Assembly: GCF_001632745.1 (NCBI RefSeq) | Contig: NZ_LQRT01000001.1 | Coordinates: forward strand, 310,001 to 374,000 | DNA from: Aquimarina aggregata | Lineage (GTDB): Bacteria; Bacteroidota; Bacteroidia; Flavobacteriales; Flavobacteriaceae | Length of the DNA stretch: 64,000 bases | Direction of reading: 5' to 3' | The notes under the pieces: generated by a model | Seen by the model: the letters and a program-made list of their open reading frames with translations, nothing else | Told to the model about the DNA's origin: nothing | Database searches by the model: none | Translations under genes and position numbers: made by a program | Shown here: piece after piece, positions 35,573-45,041 of the stretch | Layout: every line of letters starts with the position of its first letter | How positions within the stretch are numbered: the stretch's first letter is position 1

Positions 35573-36142
35573 TTATGTAGTATTAGCTCTTATCCTACTA
35601 AGACTTTGTTGTGTGATCCCTAGGTAACCTGCGATATGACCAAGCTTTGCACGGTAAAAAATATCTGGATACGTTTTTATTAATTCATGATATCTTTCTT
35701 CTGCACTTTTAACCTGTAAGTAAATAGCTTTTTTACCAACCGCCATCATAATTTCGGTCATTACTAACCTCCCAAACCGCTCTAAACTATGGTATTCTTG
35801 AAACATTTCTTCTAATTGCTCATAAGAAATTGCTCTCACAACAGTATCTTCGATAGCTTCAATTCCTAAAAAACTAGGCTCACGTTTAAAAAAACTTTGT
35901 GCAGCAGTTATAATCATTTCTTCACTTGCGAACCAATTTGTGACATCTTTTCCCTTTCGATCATAATAAAAACTACGTAATAATCCTTTTCGTACAAAGA
36001 AGATATAATTGCATGTTTTACCTGCTTCTGCTACTATTTCATTGCGCTGAAAAGTAACTTTTTTAGATTTTATCGATAATGCATGAAGTACCTCGTTGTT
36101 TATTAGACTTTTGTCAATCTTTATCATATTTCTTTTGATCAC
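35573..36142 (-). CDS. Crp/Fnr-family transcriptional regulator
   Basis: A 189-aa regulator (174-184 aa if a later ATG is used). Residues about 25-115 form the cyclic-nucleotide-binding-like beta-roll (VTFQRNEIVAEAGKTCNYIFFVRKGLLRSFYYDRKGKDVTNW), followed by the dimer helix and a C-terminal HTH (KLGHIAGYLGITQQSLSRIRA). No FNR-type cysteine cluster is present. The ATG at 36127 (MIKIDKSLINN) may be the true start, since a TAACTTTG -7 box at 36159-36152 would place transcription within a few nt of 36142. It probably controls the operon downstream through the palindrome at 35537. Confidence 0.85.
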   Translation of the reverse strand: MIKRNMIKIDKSLINNEVLHALSIKSKKVTFQRNEIVAEAGKTCNYIFFVRKGLLRSFYYDRKGKDVTNWFASEEMIITAAQSFFKREPSFLGIEAIEDTVVRAISYEQLEEMFQEYHSLERFGRLVMTEIMMAVGKKAIYLQVKSAEERYHELIKTYPDIFYRAKLGHIAGYLGITQQSLSRIRANTT

Positions 36143-36249
36143 CTGATATTACAAAGTTAACCTTTTCTACTATCCAAAATGTCTTTATTATTTCATGTTT
36201 TTAGTAACCTATATCAATAAGTCACAAGATGTTTTCTACAAATTCCTAA

Positions 36250-36308
36250 TTGTACCAGACGAGTACCCTTTTGTCCATTTTCTAAAACCTATAATCAATA
36301 TACTTTTG
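36250..36308 (+). promoter_or_regulatory. AraC-type operator and promoter A (Rid operon)
   Basis: Half-sites TTGTACCA (36250-36257) and TTGTCCAT (36271-36278) are spaced 21 bp apart, and the proximal one lies exactly 30 nt before the -7 box TACTTTTG (36301-36308). The 38 nt from the proximal half-site align without gaps to site B at 47617, sharing TTRTCCATTT and ATCAATATACYTTTG. Confidence 0.65.
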
Positions 36309-36364
36309 AATCTCCTAATTTTCTAGGACACGTACATTTAAAAAATCTAAAAATATATAAACAC

Positions 36365-36781
36365 ATGGCACAAGAAAAAGCTACCATATTACAACCAGAA
36401 TATTACCAGCGTAGAGCATCCGAAACTGAAAATGGTTTTGGATATTCATTTGCGGTAAAAATCGGTAACCTCATTAAAGCTTCGGGGGCTGTTAGTATGG
36501 ACGAAGAAGGAAAACCAACTGCTATTGGTGATTATGCACAACAAATGAAAAATTGTTATGCAGATATTGAGAAAATGTTAATACATTATGGGTGTACTTT
36601 TGACGATATTATTGTAGAAAACATCTATACTACAAACATGACTTTATTTATGGAAAATTTAGAATATCGAAAATCGTTATATACCGAAAACCGTTATCCA
36701 AAATCGACTTGGTTAGGAGTAAAAGAACTGGCAATGCCAGAACTTATGATAGAAATAGAAGTGGAGGTCTACATTCCATAA
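36365..36781 (+). CDS. Rid-family (YjgF/YER057c) protein
   Basis: A 138-aa single Rid domain (VKIGNLIKASGAVSMD, QMKNCYADIEKMLIHYGCTFDDIIVENIYTTNM). In RidA an Arg in the RSCVEVARLP segment binds substrate for imine hydrolysis. Here the matching segment is PKSTWLGVKELAMPE with Lys, so it probably is not a canonical 2-aminoacrylate deaminase and belongs to another Rid subgroup. It starts the + strand set with the sulfurtransferase gene 41 nt downstream, under promoter A. Confidence 0.87.
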   Translation: MAQEKATILQPEYYQRRASETENGFGYSFAVKIGNLIKASGAVSMDEEGKPTAIGDYAQQMKNCYADIEKMLIHYGCTFDDIIVENIYTTNMTLFMENLEYRKSLYTENRYPKSTWLGVKELAMPELMIEIEVEVYIP

Positions 36782-36822
36782 TAATAGCCATTATTTCTGT
36801 TATTGATAAAGATATAAATACT

Positions 36823-37695
36823 ATGAAAAAAGAAAAATTAAATATCACAAGAGGCGCTACGTTTATAGCGCCTCTTATAACAGCAAAAGAACTTAATGCT
36901 ATTTTAGGGCAATCCCATATCAAGATTTTTGATGTGCGAGGTACCTGGGGTACAGATCCTAGATCGTTATATAACGATTACTTATGGGGGCACATCCCGA
37001 CTGCAACCTTTCTTGATTGGCGGAAAGAATTTATAGAGCAAGATATTGCGCCTAATTTAGCTCAGGTATCAACATATGAAGCAGCAAAACAATCTTTTAA
37101 GACGCTAGGTATCAACAAAGAAGACACGGTAATACTCTATGATGACTATCATCATATGTTTGCTGGTAGAATCTGGTGGGCTATGCGATATTGGGGTTTT
37201 GAAAATGTTCGTGTTCTTAATGGCGGTTATAAATATTGGCAATTAGAAGGTTTACCTATTTCTCAAGAGTTTGATAAAATATTAGCAGGTACTTTTGAGC
37301 CTATATGTCAAGAACATTTGCGAGTATCGCTTCCTGATTTTTTGATTAAAAAAGATAGTGCCTGTGTTTTAGACGGTCGTGGTATTGCCGGATACAACGG
37401 AAAACCAGAAGACCCAAGAACCGGACATATTCCTGGAGCAATTAGTGCTGCATATAACTCGCTTATAGACAAAAACACAGGACTTTTTCTAGAAAAGGAA
37501 GCAATTATCAAATTATTTGATGAAACTATACCCAATTGGCGTACTAGCAATATTATTTCTTCTTGTGGTGCTGGATATTCTGGAACAGTTGTAATGATAG
37601 CATTAGCAAACTTAGGTATTCAAGCAAGTCTGTTTGACGGATCTTTCTCTGTATGGAAACAGGACCCTGAAAGACCTGTAGTACAATCCTTTTGA
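36823..37695 (+). CDS. Two-domain rhodanese-type sulfurtransferase
   Basis: I use the ATG at 36823 (MKKEKLNITRG), giving 290 aa; the frame extends upstream into the Rid gene, but that part is out of register with any known domain. The N-terminal rhodanese domain (about 25-150; IKIFDVRGTWG, WGHIPTATFLDW) is followed by the catalytic one (about 170-285; VLDGRGIAGYNG, DPRTGHIPGAI, active Cys248 in SSCGAGYSG). The CGxGxS-type loop resembles 3-mercaptopyruvate sulfurtransferases. It transfers sulfane sulfur to an acceptor, possibly in sulfide or cysteine metabolism. Confidence 0.9.
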   Translation: MKKEKLNITRGATFIAPLITAKELNAILGQSHIKIFDVRGTWGTDPRSLYNDYLWGHIPTATFLDWRKEFIEQDIAPNLAQVSTYEAAKQSFKTLGINKEDTVILYDDYHHMFAGRIWWAMRYWGFENVRVLNGGYKYWQLEGLPISQEFDKILAGTFEPICQEHLRVSLPDFLIKKDSACVLDGRGIAGYNGKPEDPRTGHIPGAISAAYNSLIDKNTGLFLEKEAIIKLFDETIPNWRTSNIISSCGAGYSGTVVMIALANLGIQASLFDGSFSVWKQDPERPVVQSF

Positions 37696-37704
37696 GGTTT
37701 AAAA

Positions 37705-38124
37705 ATGAAAAATACATTAATTCTATTTATAATATTTATGACATCCACTACAGCTACTTTTGCACAAATATCTGATCGAGAGTTAGTCGAAAACACATTA
37801 ACCAACTATATGGAAGGTGGCAAAAACAATGACTTTACCACCTTGAAAAAAGCATTTCATAATACTGCAACCATGAAGTTTATCGGTGATCAATATACCG
37901 AAGTGAACGCATTAGAGTTCTTTGAAGAAAAAATGATTAAGGGTACTGTAATCGATAGAACCAACAGAATACATGATATTAGTATTTCTGGCAATGCTGC
38001 AAGTGCGAGGCTAGAACTAGAGTATCCAACATTTACGTATATAGATTATATGAGTCTTTTAAAAATAGAAGGTGAATGGAAAATCGTAAGTAAAATATTT
38101 TCTAAAAGAGAAAAACAGAACTAA
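37705..38124 (+). CDS. Exported NTF2-like protein
   Basis: A 139-aa protein with a signal peptide (MKNTLILFIIFMTSTTATFAQ) and an NTF2-fold domain of the lumazine-binding-like type (ENTLTNYMEGGKNNDFTTLKKAFHNTATMKFI, IHDISISGNAASARLELEYPTFTYIDYMSLLKIEGEWKIVSKIFSK). It lies 9 nt after the sulfurtransferase. NTF2-like proteins bind diverse small ligands and function cannot be predicted. A second member, without signal, is at 59029. Confidence 0.85.
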   Translation: MKNTLILFIIFMTSTTATFAQISDRELVENTLTNYMEGGKNNDFTTLKKAFHNTATMKFIGDQYTEVNALEFFEEKMIKGTVIDRTNRIHDISISGNAASARLELEYPTFTYIDYMSLLKIEGEWKIVSKIFSKREKQN

Positions 38125-38194
38125 TTTTTATGACTTCTAAAGCACAATAACAAATATGAAGTTCCATAAGTTTATTCTAATGGAATTTCATATT

Positions 38195-39916
38195 CTAACT
38201 AGCTTTTATAAAAGAGGTGTTATGCAGTTCTCCTAAAAAATCTTTTAATGATATGTCTTCAGATAACCCTAATTTAATTTTAGCTCTATAGCGTGCCGTT
38301 TTAACTGTATTGGCATTAACATTTAACAAATCGGCAGATTCTTTTATAGATAGCCCTAATTTTACTAACAAACAATGTCTTATATTGGTTTTAGAAAGCT
38401 CAGGATAAAGTTCTTTAAGCTCTATTACTAAACCCGGATATTGAGATTCTATCCGCTCTGTTAAATTAATATTAGAGGTATTATTCTTTAAAAACCTATC
38501 AAATGTTTTTAATGATTTCTTCAAATCTTCAGCAGTACCTTCGTTAATAACCGTGCTAAACTGATCTCTAATTTCCTTTAATCCTTGCATTTTGTTTGTA
38601 ATTCCGATAAGTGTAGCCGAAAGTTCATCTTCTCTCAATTTAATATGATGTTGTAAAATTTTCTTTTCGTTCTTTTTTAAACTTACAATCTCTTTTTGAG
38701 ATTGATTGTTTTTATGATAATGAATAAAAGCAATAATCCCAATTAGTAAACAAGCAATACCAAGAAATAAGCTTATAATGTATTGTTTTTGCCTATTATT
38801 TGCTTTAGCCAAAATAACCTGCTTTAGCTTTATCTTTTCATTTTCTTCAGCGGTTTTAATAAGGTCTAATTTGGTTTCATAAAATTCGGTATAGATTTTT
38901 TTCTCCAGGTCTCTTATACTATCAACAATGTGACTTTTTTGAGTATTATAATACAAAGCAGAATCTTTTTTGCCCAATTTTATATAATAACTGGAAAGAT
39001 GATCATATAATTTAGGTCGCTCATTTGCTGGTGATTTTTTAATTGTTTTTCGCATTGCGCTTACGGCATTTTTAAACTGCCCTAATTCTTTATATGAAAG
39101 CGCTAAAAATTCATAATGATTTACTACTCCTCGAGGTAAATACTTTTTTAATAAATTAAAATTAGCCATTAATGAATCTATAGACTTTTGATACTCCTTT
39201 TCATAATAGAAATTATGTGCTTGAAATACCTTTGCATACGCATAATGAAGGCTATCTTGATTTTGTGCAGATTCCTTAATAACCTCTTCTAATACTATTC
39301 GGCTTTGCTTAGGCTTTTTTAAAAATTGATAAGCAACAGCAAGTGAAACCTTCATAACATTTTTCGACCTTACGTCTACATGAATAGTGTCTTTTATGAT
39401 TTTCTGAATTTGGTTAATAGCCAATTGATACTGTCCTTTATAAAAATAACAATCTGCAATTCCTCGATTTAATCTAAATTTAGTTTTCACATCATTCTCA
39501 TCATATATTCTTAGGGCATCTATATGATATGGCAGTGCATATTCAGGAAGAGCAAAGTCATATAACAAAATATATCCCATAGCGCGTAAATATTCTAATT
39601 GTAGGTCTTTACTAGGATATTTTTTTTGGTGTTTTTCAAATTTCCTACTGTGATAAAACAGGCTGTCAATATTAGGGTGAGTAGTATAATATTGGATGGT
39701 TTCTAAATGAGACCTTAAAATACCTTTATGATACTTTAGTTTTCTTGACTTTTTTAATACATTTTGATACAAGTGATAATCTCTAGAACTATAATTACTT
39801 CTATCTAATTGCATCAAACTATCAATTTGTTTACTGAGTTGTAATGTGTCTGTTTCTACTTGAGCTAAAGAGACAAAACAAAAAAGATGAAAGCCTAAAA
39901 AAAGTAATAAACGCAT
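38195..39916 (-). CDS. TPR and LuxR-type HTH membrane regulator
   Basis: A 573-aa protein: signal peptide (about 1-18), a series of TPR repeats (about 30-340), one membrane helix (about 380-400), a coiled coil (about 405-450) and a C-terminal LuxR-like HTH (about 505-570; YPELSKTNIRHCLLVKLGLSIKESADLLNVNANTVKTARYRAKIKLGL). The layout places sensory TPRs in the periplasm and the DNA-binding domain in the cytoplasm, a common one-component design in Flavobacteriia. It is divergent from the exported protein genes that start at 40260, which may be its targets. Confidence 0.88.
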   Translation of the reverse strand: MRLLLFLGFHLFCFVSLAQVETDTLQLSKQIDSLMQLDRSNYSSRDYHLYQNVLKKSRKLKYHKGILRSHLETIQYYTTHPNIDSLFYHSRKFEKHQKKYPSKDLQLEYLRAMGYILLYDFALPEYALPYHIDALRIYDENDVKTKFRLNRGIADCYFYKGQYQLAINQIQKIIKDTIHVDVRSKNVMKVSLAVAYQFLKKPKQSRIVLEEVIKESAQNQDSLHYAYAKVFQAHNFYYEKEYQKSIDSLMANFNLLKKYLPRGVVNHYEFLALSYKELGQFKNAVSAMRKTIKKSPANERPKLYDHLSSYYIKLGKKDSALYYNTQKSHIVDSIRDLEKKIYTEFYETKLDLIKTAEENEKIKLKQVILAKANNRQKQYIISLFLGIACLLIGIIAFIHYHKNNQSQKEIVSLKKNEKKILQHHIKLREDELSATLIGITNKMQGLKEIRDQFSTVINEGTAEDLKKSLKTFDRFLKNNTSNINLTERIESQYPGLVIELKELYPELSKTNIRHCLLVKLGLSIKESADLLNVNANTVKTARYRAKIKLGLSEDISLKDFLGELHNTSFIKAS

Positions 39917-40259
39917 TGGTTTTAATTTTTTGTGTGTTGGTTATCTATACAACGCTTATTCCTCCAACTACCCTACTCTTTGGTCTATAACAAAAGAAAA
40001 TTTTAGAGATTTTTTTTATCGGAAATTGAAAAATTAGATTAATGCTAACCAAATGATACCAGTACATGATGACCTTTTGATGACCTGTTTTTTGTTAATT
40101 AAGTAGTGTAACAATTTAATTTTGCAATAACAATTTATGGCATTTCGAAATGTAAAAAAAACATACAGTTGTTGTAACAATAGTTGGGTTAATATCCATG
40201 TACTAGTGAATTGGATTTAACTCATGAAACACAAATTTTTTAATCCTTAATCTTTTTTT
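39917..40259. other. Divergent intergenic region
   Basis: 343 nt between the TPR-LuxR gene (minus) and the small lipoprotein gene (plus). It contains the good plus-strand promoter at 40091-40124 and, before it, a repeated GATGACC motif (40067-40084; two copies 11 nt apart). I see no other feature and no ORF. Confidence 0.55.
40091..40124 (+). promoter_or_regulatory. Promoter of the 40260 lipoprotein gene
   Basis: TTTG at 40091-40094 (-33) and TAATTTTG at 40117-40124 (-7) with 22 nt between them fit the Bacteroidota consensus. The leader would be about 130 nt long. Confidence 0.6.
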
Positions 40260-40700
40260 ATGAAAACCTTAAAAATTAATGCTCTTTTTGCCTTTGTAGT
40301 AGCTATCTCAATGATGTCTTGTGACAAAGAAGAATCTTCTAATCAAGATCAATTATCTGTTGAGAATGAAGTTGTCGAATTCGAAAATCGTTTACCAAAA
40401 CAGGCAGCAGAAGAAGGTGATCCTGGCGATAGTGTCTCAGACTGTAGTTTTGATGGATTAATAGAAGCTACTGTTCGTATCGGGCATTTTGTTGGAGTAA
40501 ATGAATTTCCAAATCAGTTCGGTGCAGACACTCAAGTAGAGTGGAAAATAAATGGCTCAGTGGTTAATCCTAGAAGACCTCGATTTGTTAGAGTGAATGA
40601 TCACGTTTCACAAGCAGGACCAGTTGAAGTTTGTTATAGTGCCACTTCAACAGATTGTCAAACAATAAACGAATGCGTAACTATTGACTTTAAAGGATAA
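40260..40700 (+). CDS. Small lipoprotein, unknown function
   Basis: A 146-aa product with a lipoprotein signal ending at Cys21 (SMMSCDKEES). The mature part has an acidic linker and a short beta-rich domain containing four Cys (about 61, 124, 131, 137), which could form two disulfides (SDCSFDG, EVCYSA, TDCQTINECV). It could be an Ig- or PKD-like fragment (GADTQVEWKING). It lies 244 nt before the large T9SS protein in the same orientation. I do not recognise a family. Confidence 0.75.
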   Translation: MKTLKINALFAFVVAISMMSCDKEESSNQDQLSVENEVVEFENRLPKQAAEEGDPGDSVSDCSFDGLIEATVRIGHFVGVNEFPNQFGADTQVEWKINGSVVNPRRPRFVRVNDHVSQAGPVEVCYSATSTDCQTINECVTIDFKG

Positions 40701-40944
40701 GTCCATAAAGCTTTTAAAAATAGAAATTCGGATGATACCATATTATCCGAATTTCTTAAAGTTGAATTTAAAACAAAAACTTAAAAGTTTTGCCAGTTAA
40801 TGAAGGATCGACAGGTTGAGTATGTTGAGTATCCTAAAACAGCAACAATCCATTATTTATTTTCTTTATAGAATTGCTATTAAACTACCTGTCCTTTCAT
40901 ACATATTAAATTAATAAAGTAGACAATGAGTAAATAAATTTACC

Positions 40945-43900
40945 ATGAAAAGAAATCACATATTAGGGTTATTATTTATATGCTTTCTAATTCAACCAGT
41001 TATATATGGTCAAGTTAAATCAAGCAAAACCAACATCCCAAAAGGACATCAATTATATAAAACTTCAAAAATTAAAATCAAGCAAAGTCAGCAAAGCAAT
41101 ACAATTGTTAAACCCTCTCAAATAAGAGACAAAGCTTCTGATAGATTTTTTTATGAGTTAGATCGAACATGTGACCCCATGACAAGACAAATCCCAGAGG
41201 GTATAGAAAAAAAAGAGGAGTCATTTATTCAAAATAAAAAATCGTTAAAATCATCTACAATTTCAAAAATGTCTAACACTAACTGGATCAACAGAGGACC
41301 ATTTAATGTTGGAGGACGTACAAGAGCATTAGCTATTGATATGTCTAATGAGAATGTTATACTTGCCGGTGGAGTATCTGGTGGGTTATGGCGTTCTGAA
41401 GATGGGGGCCAAAATTGGAACAAAGTAACTAGAAAATTTCAAAATCCCAGTATTACTGCCATTGTTCAAGATCCTAGACCAGGACATCAACATATTTGGT
41501 ATTATGGCGGAGGAGAACGTTTGGGAAATTCTGCAAACTTTAATGCAGTAACACTTTATACTGGGGTAGGCATCTATAAATCTCAAGATAGTGGACGTAC
41601 CTGGGAGTTATTACCATCAACAGTAGATAATACTGTTCTAACAGCTTCTCCTTTTGATATTGTAAATAGCATGGTCATCAACCCAACTAATGGAGATTTA
41701 TATGTAGCTACTTTTAATGGTATACATCGATCACAAGATGATGGAAATAGTTTTCAAGAAGTTTTAACAGGAGGTATAGACAAAAGAACAGAGATTGCAG
41801 TGACAAAGCAAGGAAAATTATATGCCTCTGTAGCAGATAGAGATTTTAATACGGTCGTTGGAGGAGTCTATACCTCTGATGAAGGTACAAATTGGACTCG
41901 AATATCTGATAACATCGCTGATCTTAATAGAGTAGACAGAGCAATATTCGCTATAAATCCGTCAAACGAAAACGAGGTATACGTATATAGTACTTTTGCT
42001 AGTCGCAACAGGTTGTTTAAATATAATGCGATCGATCAAACTTTTATTGATCTTAGTGAACAACTTCCTGTAAGATCAGGATTAATAGGAGGGCTTGTGA
42101 CACAAGGAGCATATAACATGGTGATAGCGGTACATCCAACAAATCCAGAGTTTATTATTATTGGGGGGACTAATCTATTTAGAACAACGGATGGCTTTAG
42201 AACTAAAATAGATGATACTCCTAACAATTGGATCGGGGGATACTCCCCAAGAAACGATGTATCATTATATCCTGATCAACACCCAGATATGCATGCGTTA
42301 GTATTTTTTCCTTCAAACCCCAATAAAGTATTAAACGCAAATGATGGTGGGGTTTTTATGACAGAAGATATTACTACAAGTAGCTCTTTCGAAATGCCTG
42401 TAGATTGGATTTCTTTAAACAATGGATATGTTACCACCCAACCTTATGCAGTTTCTTTTGATCCCAATGCTGAAAATGAAGATTTATTAGCAGGTTTTCA
42501 AGACAATGGCACCTGGTTTACAGATCAAAAAAATACAGCTGCTTTTTGGGAAGAAGAATTTGGTGGTGATGGTAGTTATAACGCGTTTGCCGATAACGGT
42601 CTTACTCGTTATGTTTCATCGCAAAGAGGCAATGTGTTTCGTCTTAATAATGATGCAAATGGAAATACAATATCATTATCTTGGGTACGTCCTGCAGGTA
42701 ATAGATCTTTTGCTTTTATCACTCCTTTTGTATTAAATCCTAATAATGATAATGAAATGTATCTTCCTGCAGAAACAACATTACTTAGAAACAGTAATCT
42801 TGATGAAATCCCTTCTGTGGCGACTATTGACGACCTCACTGCACCTACAGATGTAAATTGGTCAGAAACTACAAAAGTAGAATCTATTCTTGACCCTAAT
42901 AGCGGAAGAGAACTTAATACTATTACAGCACTAGATATCTCTACTTTCCCTGAAGCTAACAAAGTATATTATGGTACAGGACAAGGCCAGATCTTTAGAT
43001 TAGATTTTGCAAACCTTCCTTCTAGTAAACCAGTTGACATATTTACCGGTAAAGGTTTACCGGAAAGAGGTTTTATAAGCAGCATACAAGTAGATCCTAA
43101 TAATTCTGATCGCGTATTGGTTACTTTCTCTAATTATAATATTCCTAGTATATTTTTATCAGAAAATGCTGGTGAAACTTGGATAAATATTAGTGGTAAT
43201 TTAGAAGAAAATAAAGACGGTACTGGTAATGGACCTTCGGTAAGATGGACTTCTTTTTTAGGTAATAAAGATGGGATATTAGCTGGTACTAGTTCAGGAC
43301 TTTACTACACCAAGAAAATTCTGAACGAAAATACCGTCTGGCAACTAGAGAACAACCAAATAGGTGACGGCGTAGTAATGCAAGTACGAACACGTAAAGA
43401 TGGATTTGCAGCATTAGCTGTTCATGGAAACGGAGTTTTCAGTAAAAAATTCAATGTTACACCTCCGAGAGGAGAAAAAACATTGGTTGTTAATAAAAAA
43501 CCTGATGACATTATACTCTCAATAGAAGAAACCCCACAATTTATGACCGTAGATGTTAACGATGTTTTTAGAGATCAGTTTGATAGTAATAGCACTATAG
43601 ATATTACTGTAGAAAGTTCTGACAAAGATCGAAGTTTTATCGGATATGAGTTTTTTAATAATCAATTAGAAATCTTCTTCTTTGGAACCAACAGAGATGT
43701 TCCAAATGTGGACAAAGAAGGAAAAGCAACAATCAGGTTAACGGCAACATCAGGTATAGAACGATTAGCAACAGAATTTAAGGTACAGGTAGTTCAGAAA
43801 CCTTTTCTTAATAGGTTTGACGAAAATAAACTTCCATATAGAGTTCAATTCCCTTCTTCTGAAGTATCAGAAACGGATATTTTTGGAAATCCTCCTTCAT

Positions 43901-44769
43901 CAGTCGAATTAGCAGACCAGATAAAGGTCCCAAGTGGTAAAAAATGGACTATTGAAAGAATGAAAATATTAGCAGGAGCAGATCCTTTTACAAGTGATAT
44001 ATTTCCACCTGGTGGAAATACGGCAAGAATAAGAATTTATCAAGATGAAAATGGAAAACCAGGAAAGCAAATTGCCAATATGGTCAACAAACTAAGAAAA
44101 AACCCATTGTTAGACGTTTCATTAAGTATCCTAGGCGATCTAGGTTCACCATCACAAATAGGAGAATTCGATCTTGTATTACCCAATAAAGTCGAACTTA
44201 CTGAAGGTAAATATTGGATATCTTTTACAAGATTAGAAGAAATATATGCTGCAAATAATATTGTTTGGGCACAACAAATTAGGACTTTTGGTGGTCCAGA
44301 GTTTGATAATATAAATGAATCTGTAATTGCTAATAAGCCAAATCCACACTATAGAAGTTTAGAAGGATCGTTATTTAAAAAAACTTGGGAACCATTTGAA
44401 AATTTGGATGTGTTGCTTCCTACCGCAGAATATCCAATTGAAAATCAAAGTTCACAATTATTATTCTCTTTATTTGGAGAAGTAGATGATATCAACACTA
44501 TCAAATCTAAAAATAGAGATTTACAAACCAATGTTGTAATTTCTCCTAATCCAACAGACGAGATATTTAATATTCAATTTAGCAGAAAACTCGATGAAGA
44601 TATTTTAGTCAAAATCATGGATCTAACAGGTAATGAGATTTTCAGAAAGAATTTTGACAAAAAAGAAACCAGTTATTCTATAGAAACTTCAGGTTTTGCT
44701 CGAGGCATTTATATCGTTAGTATTACTGGAAATACTATAAAAACTACTACTAAAATGGTTCGTAGATAA
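40945..44769 (+). CDS. Large T9SS-secreted protein with BNR/sortilin-like repeats
   Basis: A 1274-aa exported protein. It has a signal peptide (about 1-22), a beta-propeller region (about 105-840) with Asp-box-like repeats (SEDGGQNWNKVTR, SQDSGRTWELLPS, SQDDGNSF, SDEGTNWTRISD, SENAGETWINIS) like sortilin/VPS10 or GH74-type propellers, and a C-terminal region with additional beta domains. The end carries a T9SS type A sorting domain (about 1195-1274; ISPNPTDEIFNIQF, GIYIVSITGNTIKTTTKMVRR), so it should be exported through the gliding/secretion machinery. No catalytic acid pair of GH74 can be confirmed. It may bind or cleave surface polymers. Confidence 0.88.
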   Translation: MKRNHILGLLFICFLIQPVIYGQVKSSKTNIPKGHQLYKTSKIKIKQSQQSNTIVKPSQIRDKASDRFFYELDRTCDPMTRQIPEGIEKKEESFIQNKKSLKSSTISKMSNTNWINRGPFNVGGRTRALAIDMSNENVILAGGVSGGLWRSEDGGQNWNKVTRKFQNPSITAIVQDPRPGHQHIWYYGGGERLGNSANFNAVTLYTGVGIYKSQDSGRTWELLPSTVDNTVLTASPFDIVNSMVINPTNGDLYVATFNGIHRSQDDGNSFQEVLTGGIDKRTEIAVTKQGKLYASVADRDFNTVVGGVYTSDEGTNWTRISDNIADLNRVDRAIFAINPSNENEVYVYSTFASRNRLFKYNAIDQTFIDLSEQLPVRSGLIGGLVTQGAYNMVIAVHPTNPEFIIIGGTNLFRTTDGFRTKIDDTPNNWIGGYSPRNDVSLYPDQHPDMHALVFFPSNPNKVLNANDGGVFMTEDITTSSSFEMPVDWISLNNGYVTTQPYAVSFDPNAENEDLLAGFQDNGTWFTDQKNTAAFWEEEFGGDGSYNAFADNGLTRYVSSQRGNVFRLNNDANGNTISLSWVRPAGNRSFAFITPFVLNPNNDNEMYLPAETTLLRNSNLDEIPSVATIDDLTAPTDVNWSETTKVESILDPNSGRELNTITALDISTFPEANKVYYGTGQGQIFRLDFANLPSSKPVDIFTGKGLPERGFISSIQVDPNNSDRVLVTFSNYNIPSIFLSENAGETWINISGNLEENKDGTGNGPSVRWTSFLGNKDGILAGTSSGLYYTKKILNENTVWQLENNQIGDGVVMQVRTRKDGFAALAVHGNGVFSKKFNVTPPRGEKTLVVNKKPDDIILSIEETPQFMTVDVNDVFRDQFDSNSTIDITVESSDKDRSFIGYEFFNNQLEIFFFGTNRDVPNVDKEGKATIRLTATSGIERLATEFKVQVVQKPFLNRFDENKLPYRVQFPSSEVSETDIFGNPPSSVELADQIKVPSGKKWTIERMKILAGADPFTSDIFPPGGNTARIRIYQDENGKPGKQIANMVNKLRKNPLLDVSLSILGDLGSPSQIGEFDLVLPNKVELTEGKYWISFTRLEEIYAANNIVWAQQIRTFGGPEFDNINESVIANKPNPHYRSLEGSLFKKTWEPFENLDVLLPTAEYPIENQSSQLLFSLFGEVDDINTIKSKNRDLQTNVVISPNPTDEIFNIQFSRKLDEDILVKIMDLTGNEIFRKNFDKKETSYSIETSGFARGIYIVSITGNTIKTTTKMVRR

Positions 44770-44864
44770 CGTTTCTAGGCGATACAAATTTTAATACTGA
44801 TTGTTTTGCTAAATAGTAACATCAGAAAGGATACTAGTGGCTATATTGACTAAAATTTTAATAA

Positions 44865-44895
44865 AAAAACCTTGTAATTTAATTACAGGGTTTTT
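44865..44895 (+). terminator. Terminator after the T9SS protein
   Basis: AAAAACCTTGTAATT pairs with AATTACAGGGTTTTT (one G-U), followed by a T-run. It lies about 95 nt after the stop codon. Confidence 0.8.
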
Positions 44896-45041
44896 GCTTT
44901 ACTATTATTTTGCTTTAGGCTTTTATTAAAAAAAACTTAAATGAGTATCACAATATCGGTCATTCAATATATCTTTATATACTAAAATTAAGTTAGCAGC
45001 ATCTTAATTGAAATTTAGCAGATATTATAATTACCCCCTAT

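Noticed and set aside
36709..36822. Upstream extension of the sulfurtransferase frame into the Rid gene
   Set aside because: It overlaps Rid coding sequence in another frame and lacks rhodanese similarity; the ATG at 36823 gives the normal family length.
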